A stretch of DNA of 64,000 bases from JBFLXB01 sp964570625 (lineage in GTDB: Bacteria; Nitrospirota; Nitrospiria; 2-01-FULL-66-17). A program made the position numbers and the translations under genes. Below, in pieces: positions 16,734 to 25,703 of the stretch (positions are counted from its first letter, which is position 1; the number at the start of each line of letters is the position of its first letter). The DNA is taken from the NCBI GenBank assembly GCA_964570625.1, contig CAZMYW010000010.1:26288-90287 (forward strand), written 5' to 3'. The notes beneath the pieces were generated by a model. The model worked only from the letters and a program-made list of their open reading frames with translations, searched no databases and had not been told where the DNA came from.

Positions 16734-17745
16734 CGGACTGCTGTGGGTCGCGTCTGCCGTTCCCTTATCGGCCGAGACGCCGAAGGCCCGTCCCCTGTTG
16801 ATCTCCGAAGAGCGCGTGTTGATGGGGACTCAGGTCATCGTCAAAGCGGTGGGTGGAAATCGTGAGCAGCTCCAAACCGCAATCACTGCCGCGTTCGACG
16901 AGGTATCGCGTTTGGAACGGTTGATGAGCAACTTCATGCCGGATACCGAGCTGTCCCGTATCAACCAGCAGGCCGGGAAGTCTCCGGTCGTGATCAGCCG
17001 CGAACTGCTTGGGGTCATCAAACGATCGCTATTTTTCTCGGAACTCTCTCACGGTGCGTTCGATATCTCATTTGCCTCAGTTGGCAAACTGTGGGACTTT
17101 CGGAAGGGAGTGATTCCGGCGCCAGAATCCATCAACGCCCAGCTTCCTTTTGTAAACTATCGAAAGATCCAAATCGACGACGAACGCTCCACCGTGTTCC
17201 TTCCTTCGCGCGAGATGGAAATCGGCCTCGGCGGCATAGGTAAAGGATACGCGATGGACCGCGCTATGGCTGTTCTCAGCGAACGAGGGATTCAGAACGC
17301 CATGGTCATGGCGGGTGGAGACACGGTAATCAAAGGCAAGAACGGCAACGATCTGTGGCGGGTAGGCCTTCGCGATCCGGATAAGGCCAACGGGATTCTC
17401 GCGGTGTTGCCGCTCGAAGATCAAGCCATTTCGACGTCCGGCGACTACGAACGATTTTTTATCAATGACGGCGTGCGATATCACCATATCCTTGACACGA
17501 GGACGGGGTACCCGGCGATGCTCTGTCGGAGCGTCACTATCCTCGCTCAGGACGCCACCACCAGCGACGCTCTCACCAAACCCGTGTTTATCCTCGGCCC
17601 CGAACAAGGACTGGCTCTGATCGAACAGATGGAGGACGTGGAGGCTATCATCATCGACCGAAACGGCACAATGTATCTCTCGTCCGGGCTGGCGGGACTG
17701 GGCCTCGACGCCACACCCACGACTCACAGGACACTCCAACCATGA
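16699..17745 (+). CDS. apbE: FAD:protein FMN transferase (ApbE family)
   Basis: 348 residues with a signal peptide (about 1-25). The ApbE domain carries GTQVIVKAVGG at its start, the GGIGKGYAMDRA segment, ISTSGDYERFF and YHHILDTRTGYPA. ApbE transfers FMN from FAD to a threonine or serine in a periplasmic acceptor, usually in a DxxxGA(S/T) motif. I could not find such an acceptor motif among the neighbouring proteins by eye, so its substrate may lie elsewhere or use a variant site. The ATG follows GAGGAG inside the end of the DUF3570 gene, and the stop overlaps the next gene (ATGA). Confidence 0.93.
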   Translation: MSYTQVLALLTSGLLWVASAVPLSAETPKARPLLISEERVLMGTQVIVKAVGGNREQLQTAITAAFDEVSRLERLMSNFMPDTELSRINQQAGKSPVVISRELLGVIKRSLFFSELSHGAFDISFASVGKLWDFRKGVIPAPESINAQLPFVNYRKIQIDDERSTVFLPSREMEIGLGGIGKGYAMDRAMAVLSERGIQNAMVMAGGDTVIKGKNGNDLWRVGLRDPDKANGILAVLPLEDQAISTSGDYERFFINDGVRYHHILDTRTGYPAMLCRSVTILAQDATTSDALTKPVFILGPEQGLALIEQMEDVEAIIIDRNGTMYLSSGLAGLGLDATPTTHRTLQP

Positions 17746-18290
17746 GACTACACCAATCCACTCTAGGACTCTGTTGGTACGCATTCGTGTTGTTCACCGC
17801 GTTTCCCGTACTGGCTGAAGAACCTCAGAAACCGGGACACACTATCGATACATTGGATGTCAAACTCCAAGCGCTCAAAGATGACATTATCGATTTGAAC
17901 ACGCAGATTTTTCGCCTCCAGGAGGAGTTGCTATACCCCGAGGACTCCTCCGTCGTCGTGTTCTTGAGTGTGGAAGGCGGAAACTATTTCGCACTGGATT
18001 CCGTGAAACTTCTCCTGGACGACACCCCGGTGACGAGCTACCTCTACACCGATCGTGAGGTGACCGCGCTGAAGAAGGGCGGCGTCCAGCGCCTCTACAT
18101 GGGCAACGTCAAGACCGGGGGCCATCAGTTGTCAGCGGTCTTTACCGGCAAGGGTCCGCAGGGGCAGGACTACAAGCGTGCAGAGACCATCCCCCTCCAG
18201 AAAGAAAAGGGAGCAGCATTTATCAAGCTGGTCGTGCGGGATGACCCTGCGAAGAAGCAACCCGAGTTCATCTATGAAGCGTGGCAGTAA
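17742..18290 (+). CDS. Exported coiled-coil protein of unknown function
   Basis: 182 residues. A signal peptide (about 1-25) is followed by a coiled-coil helix (about 35-65, LQALKDDIIDLNTQIFRLQEE) and a beta-rich domain (VVVFLSVEGGNYFALDSVKL). I do not recognise an assigned function. Homologues that I recall sit beside TPR and ExbB/ExbD genes and are sometimes mislabelled as AraC regulators, but there is no DNA-binding domain here. It overlaps ApbE by four bases and the next TPR gene by 17, so it belongs to the machine. Confidence 0.7.
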   Translation: MRLHQSTLGLCWYAFVLFTAFPVLAEEPQKPGHTIDTLDVKLQALKDDIIDLNTQIFRLQEELLYPEDSSVVVFLSVEGGNYFALDSVKLLLDDTPVTSYLYTDREVTALKKGGVQRLYMGNVKTGGHQLSAVFTGKGPQGQDYKRAETIPLQKEKGAAFIKLVVRDDPAKKQPEFIYEAWQ

Positions 18291-20205
18291 CATCGCGGTA
18301 TTGGTATTAGGCCTCTGGTGGGCCCCGGCTTGGGCCGACCAGGCGGTGAACTTCCCGGCGCCTCCGAAGGAAGAGGTGACAGGCGTGTCTGATCAGACCT
18401 CCGCTCCTGAGACAACCCCGACCATATCACCGTCGACCGCAGCCGCGCTGAAGAAAGAAACCTACTATCACTTCTTCCTTGAAGACTATCTGACCTCCGC
18501 CACCAGGCTGAAGCTCTTGGAAGCGTCTGTTCACAACGACCCAGCGACGCTGAACCACATCAGGTTGCTGCGAGGCAGCTTATACGTGGTGTGGGGCATG
18601 CACCGGCCCGCGACTGAGATATTCGACCAACTGGTGTCCGCATTTCCGCCCGGACAGGATCGCAACCAGGTCCTGCTATTGATCGAGCGGCTCCAGTACT
18701 CGCGCGCGCTCTACGAAGCCGCAATCGAGACGTACGAACGCCTTTCCCCTGATCGCACGTTCCGTTCGATGGACCACGCCACCTATCTGGCCGGGATGAG
18801 CCACTACGCGCTCGGGAATTTTGATCGGGCGCTCACGGTGATGACGGCGCTCCCGAAATCTAGCGACTACGTGCCGTTCGCCAAACTGACTTCGGCCCAA
18901 TCGCAGAACCAGCTGGCCAATGTGGATGACGCCATCCAGCTACTGAATGAAGTCGGAAGCCTGGAGGCACCTGAAGACATGGCCGTGCAAGCCTTGTCCG
19001 AGAAAAGCCGTCTCACCTTAGGGTTGTTGCTCACAGAGACCGGCCGGTACGACGAGGCCCTAACGGTCTTCGCGTCGGTTCCGGAGGTCAGCCCGTTTTA
19101 TCCTGACGCCGTGTTTGGCGCGGGATGGGCCCATCTGTACCGGCAGCGTTATGCAGAGTCGCTCGCGGCGTTCCTGATACTCAGGCAGACGGCCCCCAAT
19201 CATCCCTATGCTCTAGAAGCCTTGACCACCATCGGCCATTGTTATGACCGCATGGGTGCGCGCGGGGAAGCGTTTCAGGCCTACGGAAAGGCACTCGACA
19301 CCTATCGCCGTGAGCAGCAGACCCTCGATGGAATGAGGGGGATCATTAACAACCGCGATCGCCTGGGGACGTTGCTGACGGACTTTTCCGCCGTGCTGGA
19401 CAGCCCGATCGGCCCGCTGCTGGATGACGACGGCCTGCGGTTCTGGATCAAACAGTATGGCGAACTCGGGACGATCGAACAGTACCTCACCCGCAAACTC
19501 GACGACATGGCCGTTTTTGAAGTGATGGTCGATCACCGCGAGGCCGTGTTCCGCGATCGCCTGCCGATTGTTCGAGGATTTCTGAAGGAAAGCCCGGCCG
19601 CTCCGCTCCGCGAACAACAGCACCAGCTGCAGACTCTGCTCGATCAGGCTACCCAACACGAAACCGCGGAGGCCTGGGCGTTCGGGAAGGAGGCCGCTGT
19701 GTTGGACGAACTGGCCCGTACCCGCCGCCAGAGCCAAACGGTGGGCGCGGCTATCGCGCAACTCAACGCCGGTTCGCCGTCGGATCAAGGACAACGCGAC
19801 GACCTCACAGCTCAGTGGAAAACGGCTGACCGGTGGCTGGCCATGCTCCACGGCGAGCGGTTGTGGACGATTCTTACCGACGTTCCGGGCCGACGAGACG
19901 ACCTTCAGCGGACCATCCGTCACATCCAGTCGGAACTCGATAAGGCCGACCGCGACCAGCGCGCGTTGACAGAGTCGATCGGCGGCTTGGAAATCGAGAT
20001 CAACCAGTTCCGCCAACGAATCCAGGCGGTTCGGCGAGATATCGTTGCGCACCGGGCACAATTGGTCGAGCTCCGAGCCCAATTGGTGCCGCCGCTGCAA
20101 GCCCTCTTATCCAACGCCATCGATCGCCGCAGCGGTCAGATGGAGGCCATGGCCGCCGTCGCGCGGCTCAGCCAGGTTCACATTATGGATGTCTTAACGC
20201 AATGA
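18274..20205 (+). CDS. Exported TPR protein with C-terminal coiled coil
   Basis: 643 residues. The ATG at 18274, inside the end of the previous gene, gives a signal peptide (MKRGSNIAVLVLGLWW, cleaved near AWA-DQ). Tetratricopeptide-type helices fill about 50-370. The last 100 residues form a long coiled coil (HIQSELDKADRDQRALTESI, then QRIQAVRRDIVAH). TPR arrays act as periplasmic scaffolds. The stop overlaps the next start (ATGA). Confidence 0.85.
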   Translation: MKRGSNIAVLVLGLWWAPAWADQAVNFPAPPKEEVTGVSDQTSAPETTPTISPSTAAALKKETYYHFFLEDYLTSATRLKLLEASVHNDPATLNHIRLLRGSLYVVWGMHRPATEIFDQLVSAFPPGQDRNQVLLLIERLQYSRALYEAAIETYERLSPDRTFRSMDHATYLAGMSHYALGNFDRALTVMTALPKSSDYVPFAKLTSAQSQNQLANVDDAIQLLNEVGSLEAPEDMAVQALSEKSRLTLGLLLTETGRYDEALTVFASVPEVSPFYPDAVFGAGWAHLYRQRYAESLAAFLILRQTAPNHPYALEALTTIGHCYDRMGARGEAFQAYGKALDTYRREQQTLDGMRGIINNRDRLGTLLTDFSAVLDSPIGPLLDDDGLRFWIKQYGELGTIEQYLTRKLDDMAVFEVMVDHREAVFRDRLPIVRGFLKESPAAPLREQQHQLQTLLDQATQHETAEAWAFGKEAAVLDELARTRRQSQTVGAAIAQLNAGSPSDQGQRDDLTAQWKTADRWLAMLHGERLWTILTDVPGRRDDLQRTIRHIQSELDKADRDQRALTESIGGLEIEINQFRQRIQAVRRDIVAHRAQLVELRAQLVPPLQALLSNAIDRRSGQMEAMAAVARLSQVHIMDVLTQ

Positions 20206-23036
20206 CGCGTTTCATGACCGTCCGTCGAACATGCTATCTGGGCGCCGTATTGGTGCTGGCGGCGTGCGCCGGCACCAAGGGCTCCCCGCCTTCCCATTCT
20301 CCGGTGGGTGCTGCGAACCCTCAGCCCAAAACACCAGTCATCGAGCAGGCTGCGCCGGTGATCCGGAAGGCAGACGTCATCACAGGGTATGAAGACTTTC
20401 TCAAGCAGTACGGTGACGTGGATCATGATCTGCGATCCGAAGCCCTCAAACGACTAGGAGATCTGTATCTTGAGCGCGCCCACCAACGGTTTCTCGCCGA
20501 GATGGACGCGTACGAGAAGCGACCCGACGGGCCCCCGCCGCTGGTGAACTATGACCAGGCGACCCAGACATACCAAGAGTTGCTCCGTACCGACCCCACG
20601 TTCCACGCGCTGGACCAAGCGCTCTATTCACTCGCCCGCGCCTACTCAGAGACCGGCCGTCGAGAGCTGGCACACCCGCTGCTGACCCAATTAGTCACCG
20701 ACTACCCGACGAGCCCCCATCGCCAAGAAGCGTACTTTCGCATCGGCGAGTTCGAGTTCGACAGTCGTCGGTTCGAACAAGCGGCCCAGGCCTACGAGCA
20801 GGCGATCTCGCTCACCGATCCGTTCCTCCAAGACAAGGCGGGGTACAAGTTGGGGTGGACTTATTTCAACCTCCAGGCGTATCCACACGCGATCGAAAAC
20901 TTCCTGCAGTTGGTCGACCGTCGAGGCGTCGATCAACCGGACATCGTCGCTGACCCCGGTTCACTGGTGTGGGAAGCGCTGACGTATGTCGCCATCTCAT
21001 TTCGCAGTCTGGGTGGTCCCGATCCCATGGCCGTGTACTTCAAGGAACACGGTTCAGCCCGCTACGAAAAAGATCTCTACCTTATGATTGGTAACCAGTA
21101 CACGGCCGAGGGCCGCCCGCAACAAGCCATCGACACCTATAAGGTGTTTGTCCGGGAACACCCCCTGGACGGCATGGCGCCCATCTTCGCATCGTACGTG
21201 ATCGAATCGTACGAGAAACACAAGGACACCAAGGCCGCACGTGAGGCCAGAATACAGCTCGTCAACAGCTACCTCAGCACCAGCGCCTGGTACCGGGCCA
21301 ACGATGAGGCCAGCCACGCCCGCGCACGGCCCCTGGTGAAGGATAGTCTGTACCGGCTCGGGATCTCGGCCCATGCCAGTGCACGGGAAAACACACAGCT
21401 CGACAATCACCGGGAAGCGGTTGGCTGGTACCGCCAGTTCCTCGCGGAATTCCCCGCGGAAAAGGAAACGCGAGAAGTACATCTCCTCTCCGCCGAATCC
21501 CTAATGGCGCTGCAGGAGTATGCCCTGGCAGCGACGGCGTATGAAGCGGTGGCGTATGACTACGCGGGGGTGGCAGTCGACAAGGAACCCGCGTACTCCG
21601 CCATTGTGGCGGCAGAGAAGGTTCAAGACAAGAAAAGCCATGAGAGGTTCATCACGTTGACCAAGCGGTTCGCCGAGCAGTTCCCCACCGACACCAGAAC
21701 CCCCACCGTCTTGCTCAAGTCCGGCGAGCTGCTGTTCGAACAGCAACGAGACGCCGAGGCCCGGGAGGTGCTGGGCCAAGTCTTGTCGCGTTATCCGAAA
21801 TTCACTGGCACCGCCACCGCGCAGAAGCTGATCGCCCACTCCTATATGCGGCAAGGCCGCTTTGAAGAGGCTCGCGCCGCGTATGGGCTTACCCTATCGC
21901 TCCTTCCGACCGCGGACAACACACAGCGACGCGAGATGCGTGATCTGATGGCCGCGGCGATGTACAAACAAGCCGAGCAACACAAAAAGGCCGATCGGTT
22001 CGGCGAGGCAGCCAAGACGTTTGCCGCGATTTCCCATGAAGCCCCTGAAAGCCTCTTGGCGTCGGGCGCACTGTTCGAGGCTGCAAGCCTGTACGAAACA
22101 CTCAAGCAGCCGGCCCAGGCCATTGCCACCTACCAGCAACTGGCACAGCGCGACCAGAAATCCGACCTAGGAGCCAAAGCCGGGCTCCAAATCGCCTTGC
22201 TTTATGAGCAAGGCGGACAGTGGCTCCAGGCTGCAGAAGCGTTTGAAACCGCGGCCACGATGCCCCAGCATCAAGCGCAGGCCCCTCAGATCTTGTGGAC
22301 CGCGGGGCTTGACTACGAGAAGGCGTCCCAGTGGGACAAGAGCTACGCCGTGTTCGCGCAATTCACTGAACGGTTCCCTAAACACGCGGACACACCTGAA
22401 GGTCTGTGGAAAATGGCCATGACCCGGCAACGCCAAGGCGAAACTAAGGAAGCGCTGGCGCTCTTTACGAAGGTGGAACAACAGGCCCCTGGCACGGTGT
22501 TCTCGGCGCAAGCCGTGTTCCAGCAAGCCGAGGAGTCGTTCCGATCGCTCAAGCAGATTGCGCTGAAGGAACCGTTCAAGAAAAATCTCAAGAATAAGAC
22601 TCGGGCCTTAGACAAGACCATCACGCTTTACACCCGAGCTGCGGAGTCGCGTTACGTAGAGGTGGTCGCGACGTCCGCTTACCGCCTCGGCGAGGTATTC
22701 GAACACTTCAAGACCGCGCTCCTCGAAGCCGAATTGCCCAAGAAACTGACTGCGGAGCAGGTGGAGGAGTACAAGTTCCAATTGGAGGAAAAGGCCTTCC
22801 CATTCGAGGAGAAAGCGATTCAGGCCTATGCGACCAACGTGCAGCGAGCATCGAGTCAACCCGGCGCCTATAACGAATGGGTGAAAAAGAGCTACGACCG
22901 CTTGGCCGAGTTGCGGCCCGCGCTCTACAAACGTCCGGAGCGAACTGAGCGGATTACATCCAATATCGACAGGGAAACGTTGACCGCCCAACCACTCTCG
23001 TCGATCATTGACAAGGTGTTAACGGCCGGACGATGA
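20202..23036 (+). CDS. Large TPR lipoprotein
   Basis: 944 residues with a lipoprotein signal (LVLAAC, Cys near 20). The rest is an array of many TPR-like helix pairs (for example EAYFRIGEFEFDSRRFEQAA and QEYALAATAYEAVAYDYAG). It resembles the giant TPR proteins of the Agl-Glt gliding machine (GltD/GltE-like) and BamD-like scaffolds. Acylation would anchor it in a membrane leaflet facing the periplasm. It overlaps both neighbours by four bases, implying coupled translation and similar amounts. Confidence 0.87.
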   Translation: MTRFMTVRRTCYLGAVLVLAACAGTKGSPPSHSPVGAANPQPKTPVIEQAAPVIRKADVITGYEDFLKQYGDVDHDLRSEALKRLGDLYLERAHQRFLAEMDAYEKRPDGPPPLVNYDQATQTYQELLRTDPTFHALDQALYSLARAYSETGRRELAHPLLTQLVTDYPTSPHRQEAYFRIGEFEFDSRRFEQAAQAYEQAISLTDPFLQDKAGYKLGWTYFNLQAYPHAIENFLQLVDRRGVDQPDIVADPGSLVWEALTYVAISFRSLGGPDPMAVYFKEHGSARYEKDLYLMIGNQYTAEGRPQQAIDTYKVFVREHPLDGMAPIFASYVIESYEKHKDTKAAREARIQLVNSYLSTSAWYRANDEASHARARPLVKDSLYRLGISAHASARENTQLDNHREAVGWYRQFLAEFPAEKETREVHLLSAESLMALQEYALAATAYEAVAYDYAGVAVDKEPAYSAIVAAEKVQDKKSHERFITLTKRFAEQFPTDTRTPTVLLKSGELLFEQQRDAEAREVLGQVLSRYPKFTGTATAQKLIAHSYMRQGRFEEARAAYGLTLSLLPTADNTQRREMRDLMAAAMYKQAEQHKKADRFGEAAKTFAAISHEAPESLLASGALFEAASLYETLKQPAQAIATYQQLAQRDQKSDLGAKAGLQIALLYEQGGQWLQAAEAFETAATMPQHQAQAPQILWTAGLDYEKASQWDKSYAVFAQFTERFPKHADTPEGLWKMAMTRQRQGETKEALALFTKVEQQAPGTVFSAQAVFQQAEESFRSLKQIALKEPFKKNLKNKTRALDKTITLYTRAAESRYVEVVATSAYRLGEVFEHFKTALLEAELPKKLTAEQVEEYKFQLEEKAFPFEEKAIQAYATNVQRASSQPGAYNEWVKKSYDRLAELRPALYKRPERTERITSNIDRETLTAQPLSSIIDKVLTAGR

Positions 23037-23671
23037 CCACTCGCTCTCAACAGAAGATCGTCCTGTGGCTGTTGCTGGTCGCTACAGCTGGTTGCACCAG
23101 AGCCGCGTTACCGCCGCCGTCGTCGATACCGGCTGCAACCGCGGCACGGACCGACGAGTCGCCCGCGGCCGAGGCAAAGAGGCTGGATCAGGTCCTCCTC
23201 CAGTTCCAGAAAGGCACCACCCTCGCAGAAAGTGGGAAGTTCAAGGAGGCGAGGACCGTCTTCGAGAGTCTGCGAACCAATTACCCTCACGTGAGCGTGT
23301 TCCACAACAATCTCGGGGTGGTCTACAAGCGTTTGGGACTCCTGCCGGAAGCCGTAGCCGCGTATCAACAGGCGCTCAAGATTCAACCTCACTACCCGGA
23401 GGCGTACTACAACCTGGGCCTGGCACTGCGGGAACAAGGCGAATTTCGTCAGGCCGAAGTCGCGTATCGACGAGCCCTTGATTCCTCACCGGACTTTCGA
23501 GACGCCAACTACAATCTGGCGGTCCTCTACGACCTCTATCTGAACGAGCCGGAGAAGGCGATTACACACTATGAAACCTACTTGGCGTCCGGCGGAGAGG
23601 GTCGGGACGAAGTGACGATTTGGATCGCCGCCCTGCAGAAGCGGGCCGAGCGGACCAAGGAGGGACAATGA
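23033..23671 (+). CDS. TPR lipoprotein
   Basis: 212 residues, lipobox ATAGC (Cys near 21). Three to four well-formed TPR motifs lie at about 60-185 (FHNNLGVVYKRLGLLPEAVA, AYYNLGLALREQGEFRQAEV). It is smaller than the two preceding TPR proteins and comparable with GltE-like lipoproteins of gliding clusters. It overlaps the gene before and the gene after by four bases. Confidence 0.87.
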   Translation: MTTRSQQKIVLWLLLVATAGCTRAALPPPSSIPAATAARTDESPAAEAKRLDQVLLQFQKGTTLAESGKFKEARTVFESLRTNYPHVSVFHNNLGVVYKRLGLLPEAVAAYQQALKIQPHYPEAYYNLGLALREQGEFRQAEVAYRRALDSSPDFRDANYNLAVLYDLYLNEPEKAITHYETYLASGGEGRDEVTIWIAALQKRAERTKEGQ

Positions 23672-23991
23672 GGCGCGTCGCACTCTGGGGCGGGTTGACG
23701 ACATGGGCGTTGGCCGCTAGCTTGTCGTGGGCTGCGGACGCGACCCCTGGGGGCGAGGCGGCCGTCGGCTCAGACGCAAATGTCGAACGCTTTCTGATGG
23801 AAGGCACTGAGATCCAAGGCACTCTGGAGAAGCCCCACGTCGTCTACGTGGTGCCGTGGAAGGATACTCCGTCGATGGAGGGCGACATCCCACTGCGCCG
23901 GAGCTTTCAACAAGAACTGCTCGATCCCGTGGATCGCGCGCGGTTTCAGCGCCAGCTTTCAGGAACAGGAAAAGGAGGAACCACCAAATGA
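23668..23991 (+). CDS. Small exported protein of the machine
   Basis: 107 residues with a signal peptide (about 1-21, SLSWAAD). The segment GTEIQGTLEKPHVVYVVPWK resembles a short conserved block seen in small exported proteins encoded next to ExbB/ExbD pairs in TPR-type operons. The C-terminal tail (PLRRSFQQELLDPVDRARFQ) is charged and helical. I cannot assign a function. ATGA overlaps on both sides show it is made with the motor proteins. Confidence 0.65.
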   Translation: MRRVALWGGLTTWALAASLSWAADATPGGEAAVGSDANVERFLMEGTEIQGTLEKPHVVYVVPWKDTPSMEGDIPLRRSFQQELLDPVDRARFQRQLSGTGKGGTTK

Positions 23992-24716
23992 GCATTTTTT
24001 CGGACATCGTGAAGTTTTTCCAGGACGGAGGGGTCTTCATGTACCCGAACCTGTTGGTCCTGGCTATCGGCACCGCCATCGTCATCGAGCGCATGGTCGT
24101 GCTCGCGCGATCCGGTACGAACGGCGAGAAATTGTGGGGTCAGATCGCGCCGCCCATCCAAGGCCGCCGCATGGACGAAGCCGTGCGCGCGTGCACGCAT
24201 TCCCGCGCCCCCCTTAACCAGGTGCTGGCCGCGGGCATCCGCGGGATGAAAGGCTCGTTTACGCGAGAAGACGTCCAGGGGAGCCTCGATGAGGCCATGA
24301 CCCGAGTGATTCCTCGGGTGGAGGCCCGGCTTCACTATCTTCCCAACCTTGCCAATGTCGCGACCTTGCTCGGATTGCTGGGGACCATCATCGGCTTGAT
24401 CCAAGACTTCACCGCCGTGTCCATGGCCGACCCCTCCCAGAAAGCCACACTGTTAGCCCAGGGCATTTCGGTCGCGATGAACAACACCGCGTTCGGATTG
24501 ATTATCGCGATCCCGCTGATGTTGATGTTCATGTTTTTGCAAAGCCGCGCCAACCGGATCGTCGAAACCATGGAGGAATACGCGCAACGGCTGGTGAATC
24601 TGGCCGGCCATATGGCGCGGGAGGAGGCGGCTGACGGTTACTCCAACGGGGCTGAGCTGCACCCACCGCGACGCGCTGCGGTAGGGATGGTAAAAGGGGC
24701 GGCGCATGCGAAATAG
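23988..24716 (+). CDS. MotA/TolQ/ExbB proton channel protein
   Basis: 242 residues with three membrane segments: one at about 20-40 and a pair at about 120-145 and 165-190. The MotA/TolQ/ExbB core has LPNLANVATLLGLLGTIIGL and then ISVAMNNTAFGLIIAIPLM, which line the ion channel with the ExbD/TolR helix. TolQ-family pentamers use the proton-motive force to drive conformational work in the periplasm. It is followed directly by two ExbD-type partners, the same TolQ-TolR-TolR order as AglR-AglQ-AglS of myxobacterial gliding. Confidence 0.94.
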   Translation: MSIFSDIVKFFQDGGVFMYPNLLVLAIGTAIVIERMVVLARSGTNGEKLWGQIAPPIQGRRMDEAVRACTHSRAPLNQVLAAGIRGMKGSFTREDVQGSLDEAMTRVIPRVEARLHYLPNLANVATLLGLLGTIIGLIQDFTAVSMADPSQKATLLAQGISVAMNNTAFGLIIAIPLMLMFMFLQSRANRIVETMEEYAQRLVNLAGHMAREEAADGYSNGAELHPPRRAAVGMVKGAAHAK

Positions 24717-25194
24717 CCTCAGGATGCGTCGCGAGCGGCGGCTGGGCAAGATGGATATGTCGCTCAATCTGATCCCTTACTTGGATCTGATGGTCGTGCT
24801 CATTCCATTCTTGCTCACGGGCGTCGTGTTCTCGAAACTGGCGGTCTTGGAACTCAAGCTCCCCACGTCGTCGGCCTCCGCGCTTCCCGTAGCAGGCGCC
24901 AAGGAGCCGTTTCGACTAATCGTGACGATCCATCAAGACGCCGTCACCGTACGCGGAACTGGCCTGGAGGTCACACGGTTTCCTCAACAGGACGGCAAGT
25001 ACGACCTTGGGGGATTGTCGACCATGCTCCAACAGGTCAAATCAGCTCATCCACAAGAGAAGGCGGTCATCCTGCTGAGCGAACCGGATATCCCGTACGA
25101 ATCCCTGGTGGAGGTGATGGACGTGTGCCGCGAGGGCCCTTCATCTCAAGAGCTGTTCCCTGACGTCTCGATCGGCGAGGTGAAGCGCACATGA
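24706..25194 (+). CDS. ExbD/TolR family protein (first copy)
   Basis: 162 residues: a basic cytoplasmic tail (RNSLRMRRERRLGK), one membrane helix with the proton-carrying aspartate in LNLIPYLDLMVVLIPFLLTG, and a periplasmic domain. It starts inside the ExbB gene and overlaps the second copy by four bases. The two copies are divergent in sequence, so they probably have different roles rather than being a recent duplication. Confidence 0.93.
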   Translation: MRNSLRMRRERRLGKMDMSLNLIPYLDLMVVLIPFLLTGVVFSKLAVLELKLPTSSASALPVAGAKEPFRLIVTIHQDAVTVRGTGLEVTRFPQQDGKYDLGGLSTMLQQVKSAHPQEKAVILLSEPDIPYESLVEVMDVCREGPSSQELFPDVSIGEVKRT

Positions 25195-25691
25195 GTACCC
25201 GCGGACGGCGGCAACGGCGACGGACCCCTCGCGCGGTGGTTCAACTCGCGCTAATCAGCTTGATGGACATTTTCACCATCCTGCTGCTGTTTCTGCTCGT
25301 GCACGTCTCGGGCGACGAGAGCGTGCTCCCGGCCCCTGACACCTTAACGCTCCCCGCCTCCACCGCGAATAAAGCGCCGAAGCCGACCGTGACCGTACTC
25401 GTCACTGACAAGGAAATCTTTATTCAGGGACAGCGGATCATGGGCACCCCGGAAGCACTGAAACAATCCGACGTGATCCTGACGCCGGTCAAACAGGAAT
25501 TGACCCGCCTGGCGGATCGCACCAAATACCTGGCGGACAAGGCCACAGCGGTCGCCTTTGCGGGCGACATCACGATTATGGGTGATAAAAAGATTCCATT
25601 CCAGTTACTCAAGAAACTCATGGCCACCTGCGCGCAAGCGGAGTTTCCGCATATCGCGCTGGCCGTCGTCCAAAAGGACCAGATGGGTTAA
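25191..25691 (+). CDS. ExbD/TolR family protein (second copy)
   Basis: 166 residues: very basic N terminus (TRGRRQRRRTPR), a membrane helix with aspartate in LISLMDIFTILLLFLLV, and a periplasmic domain containing ILLTPVK-like and KKIPFQLLKKLMATC segments. It has the same architecture as the preceding gene. Two TolR-type proteins per ExbB is the arrangement of the Agl motor. Confidence 0.92.
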   Translation: MSTRGRRQRRRTPRAVVQLALISLMDIFTILLLFLLVHVSGDESVLPAPDTLTLPASTANKAPKPTVTVLVTDKEIFIQGQRIMGTPEALKQSDVILTPVKQELTRLADRTKYLADKATAVAFAGDITIMGDKKIPFQLLKKLMATCAQAEFPHIALAVVQKDQMG

Positions 25692-25703
25692 CGGAGACCA
25701 CGG

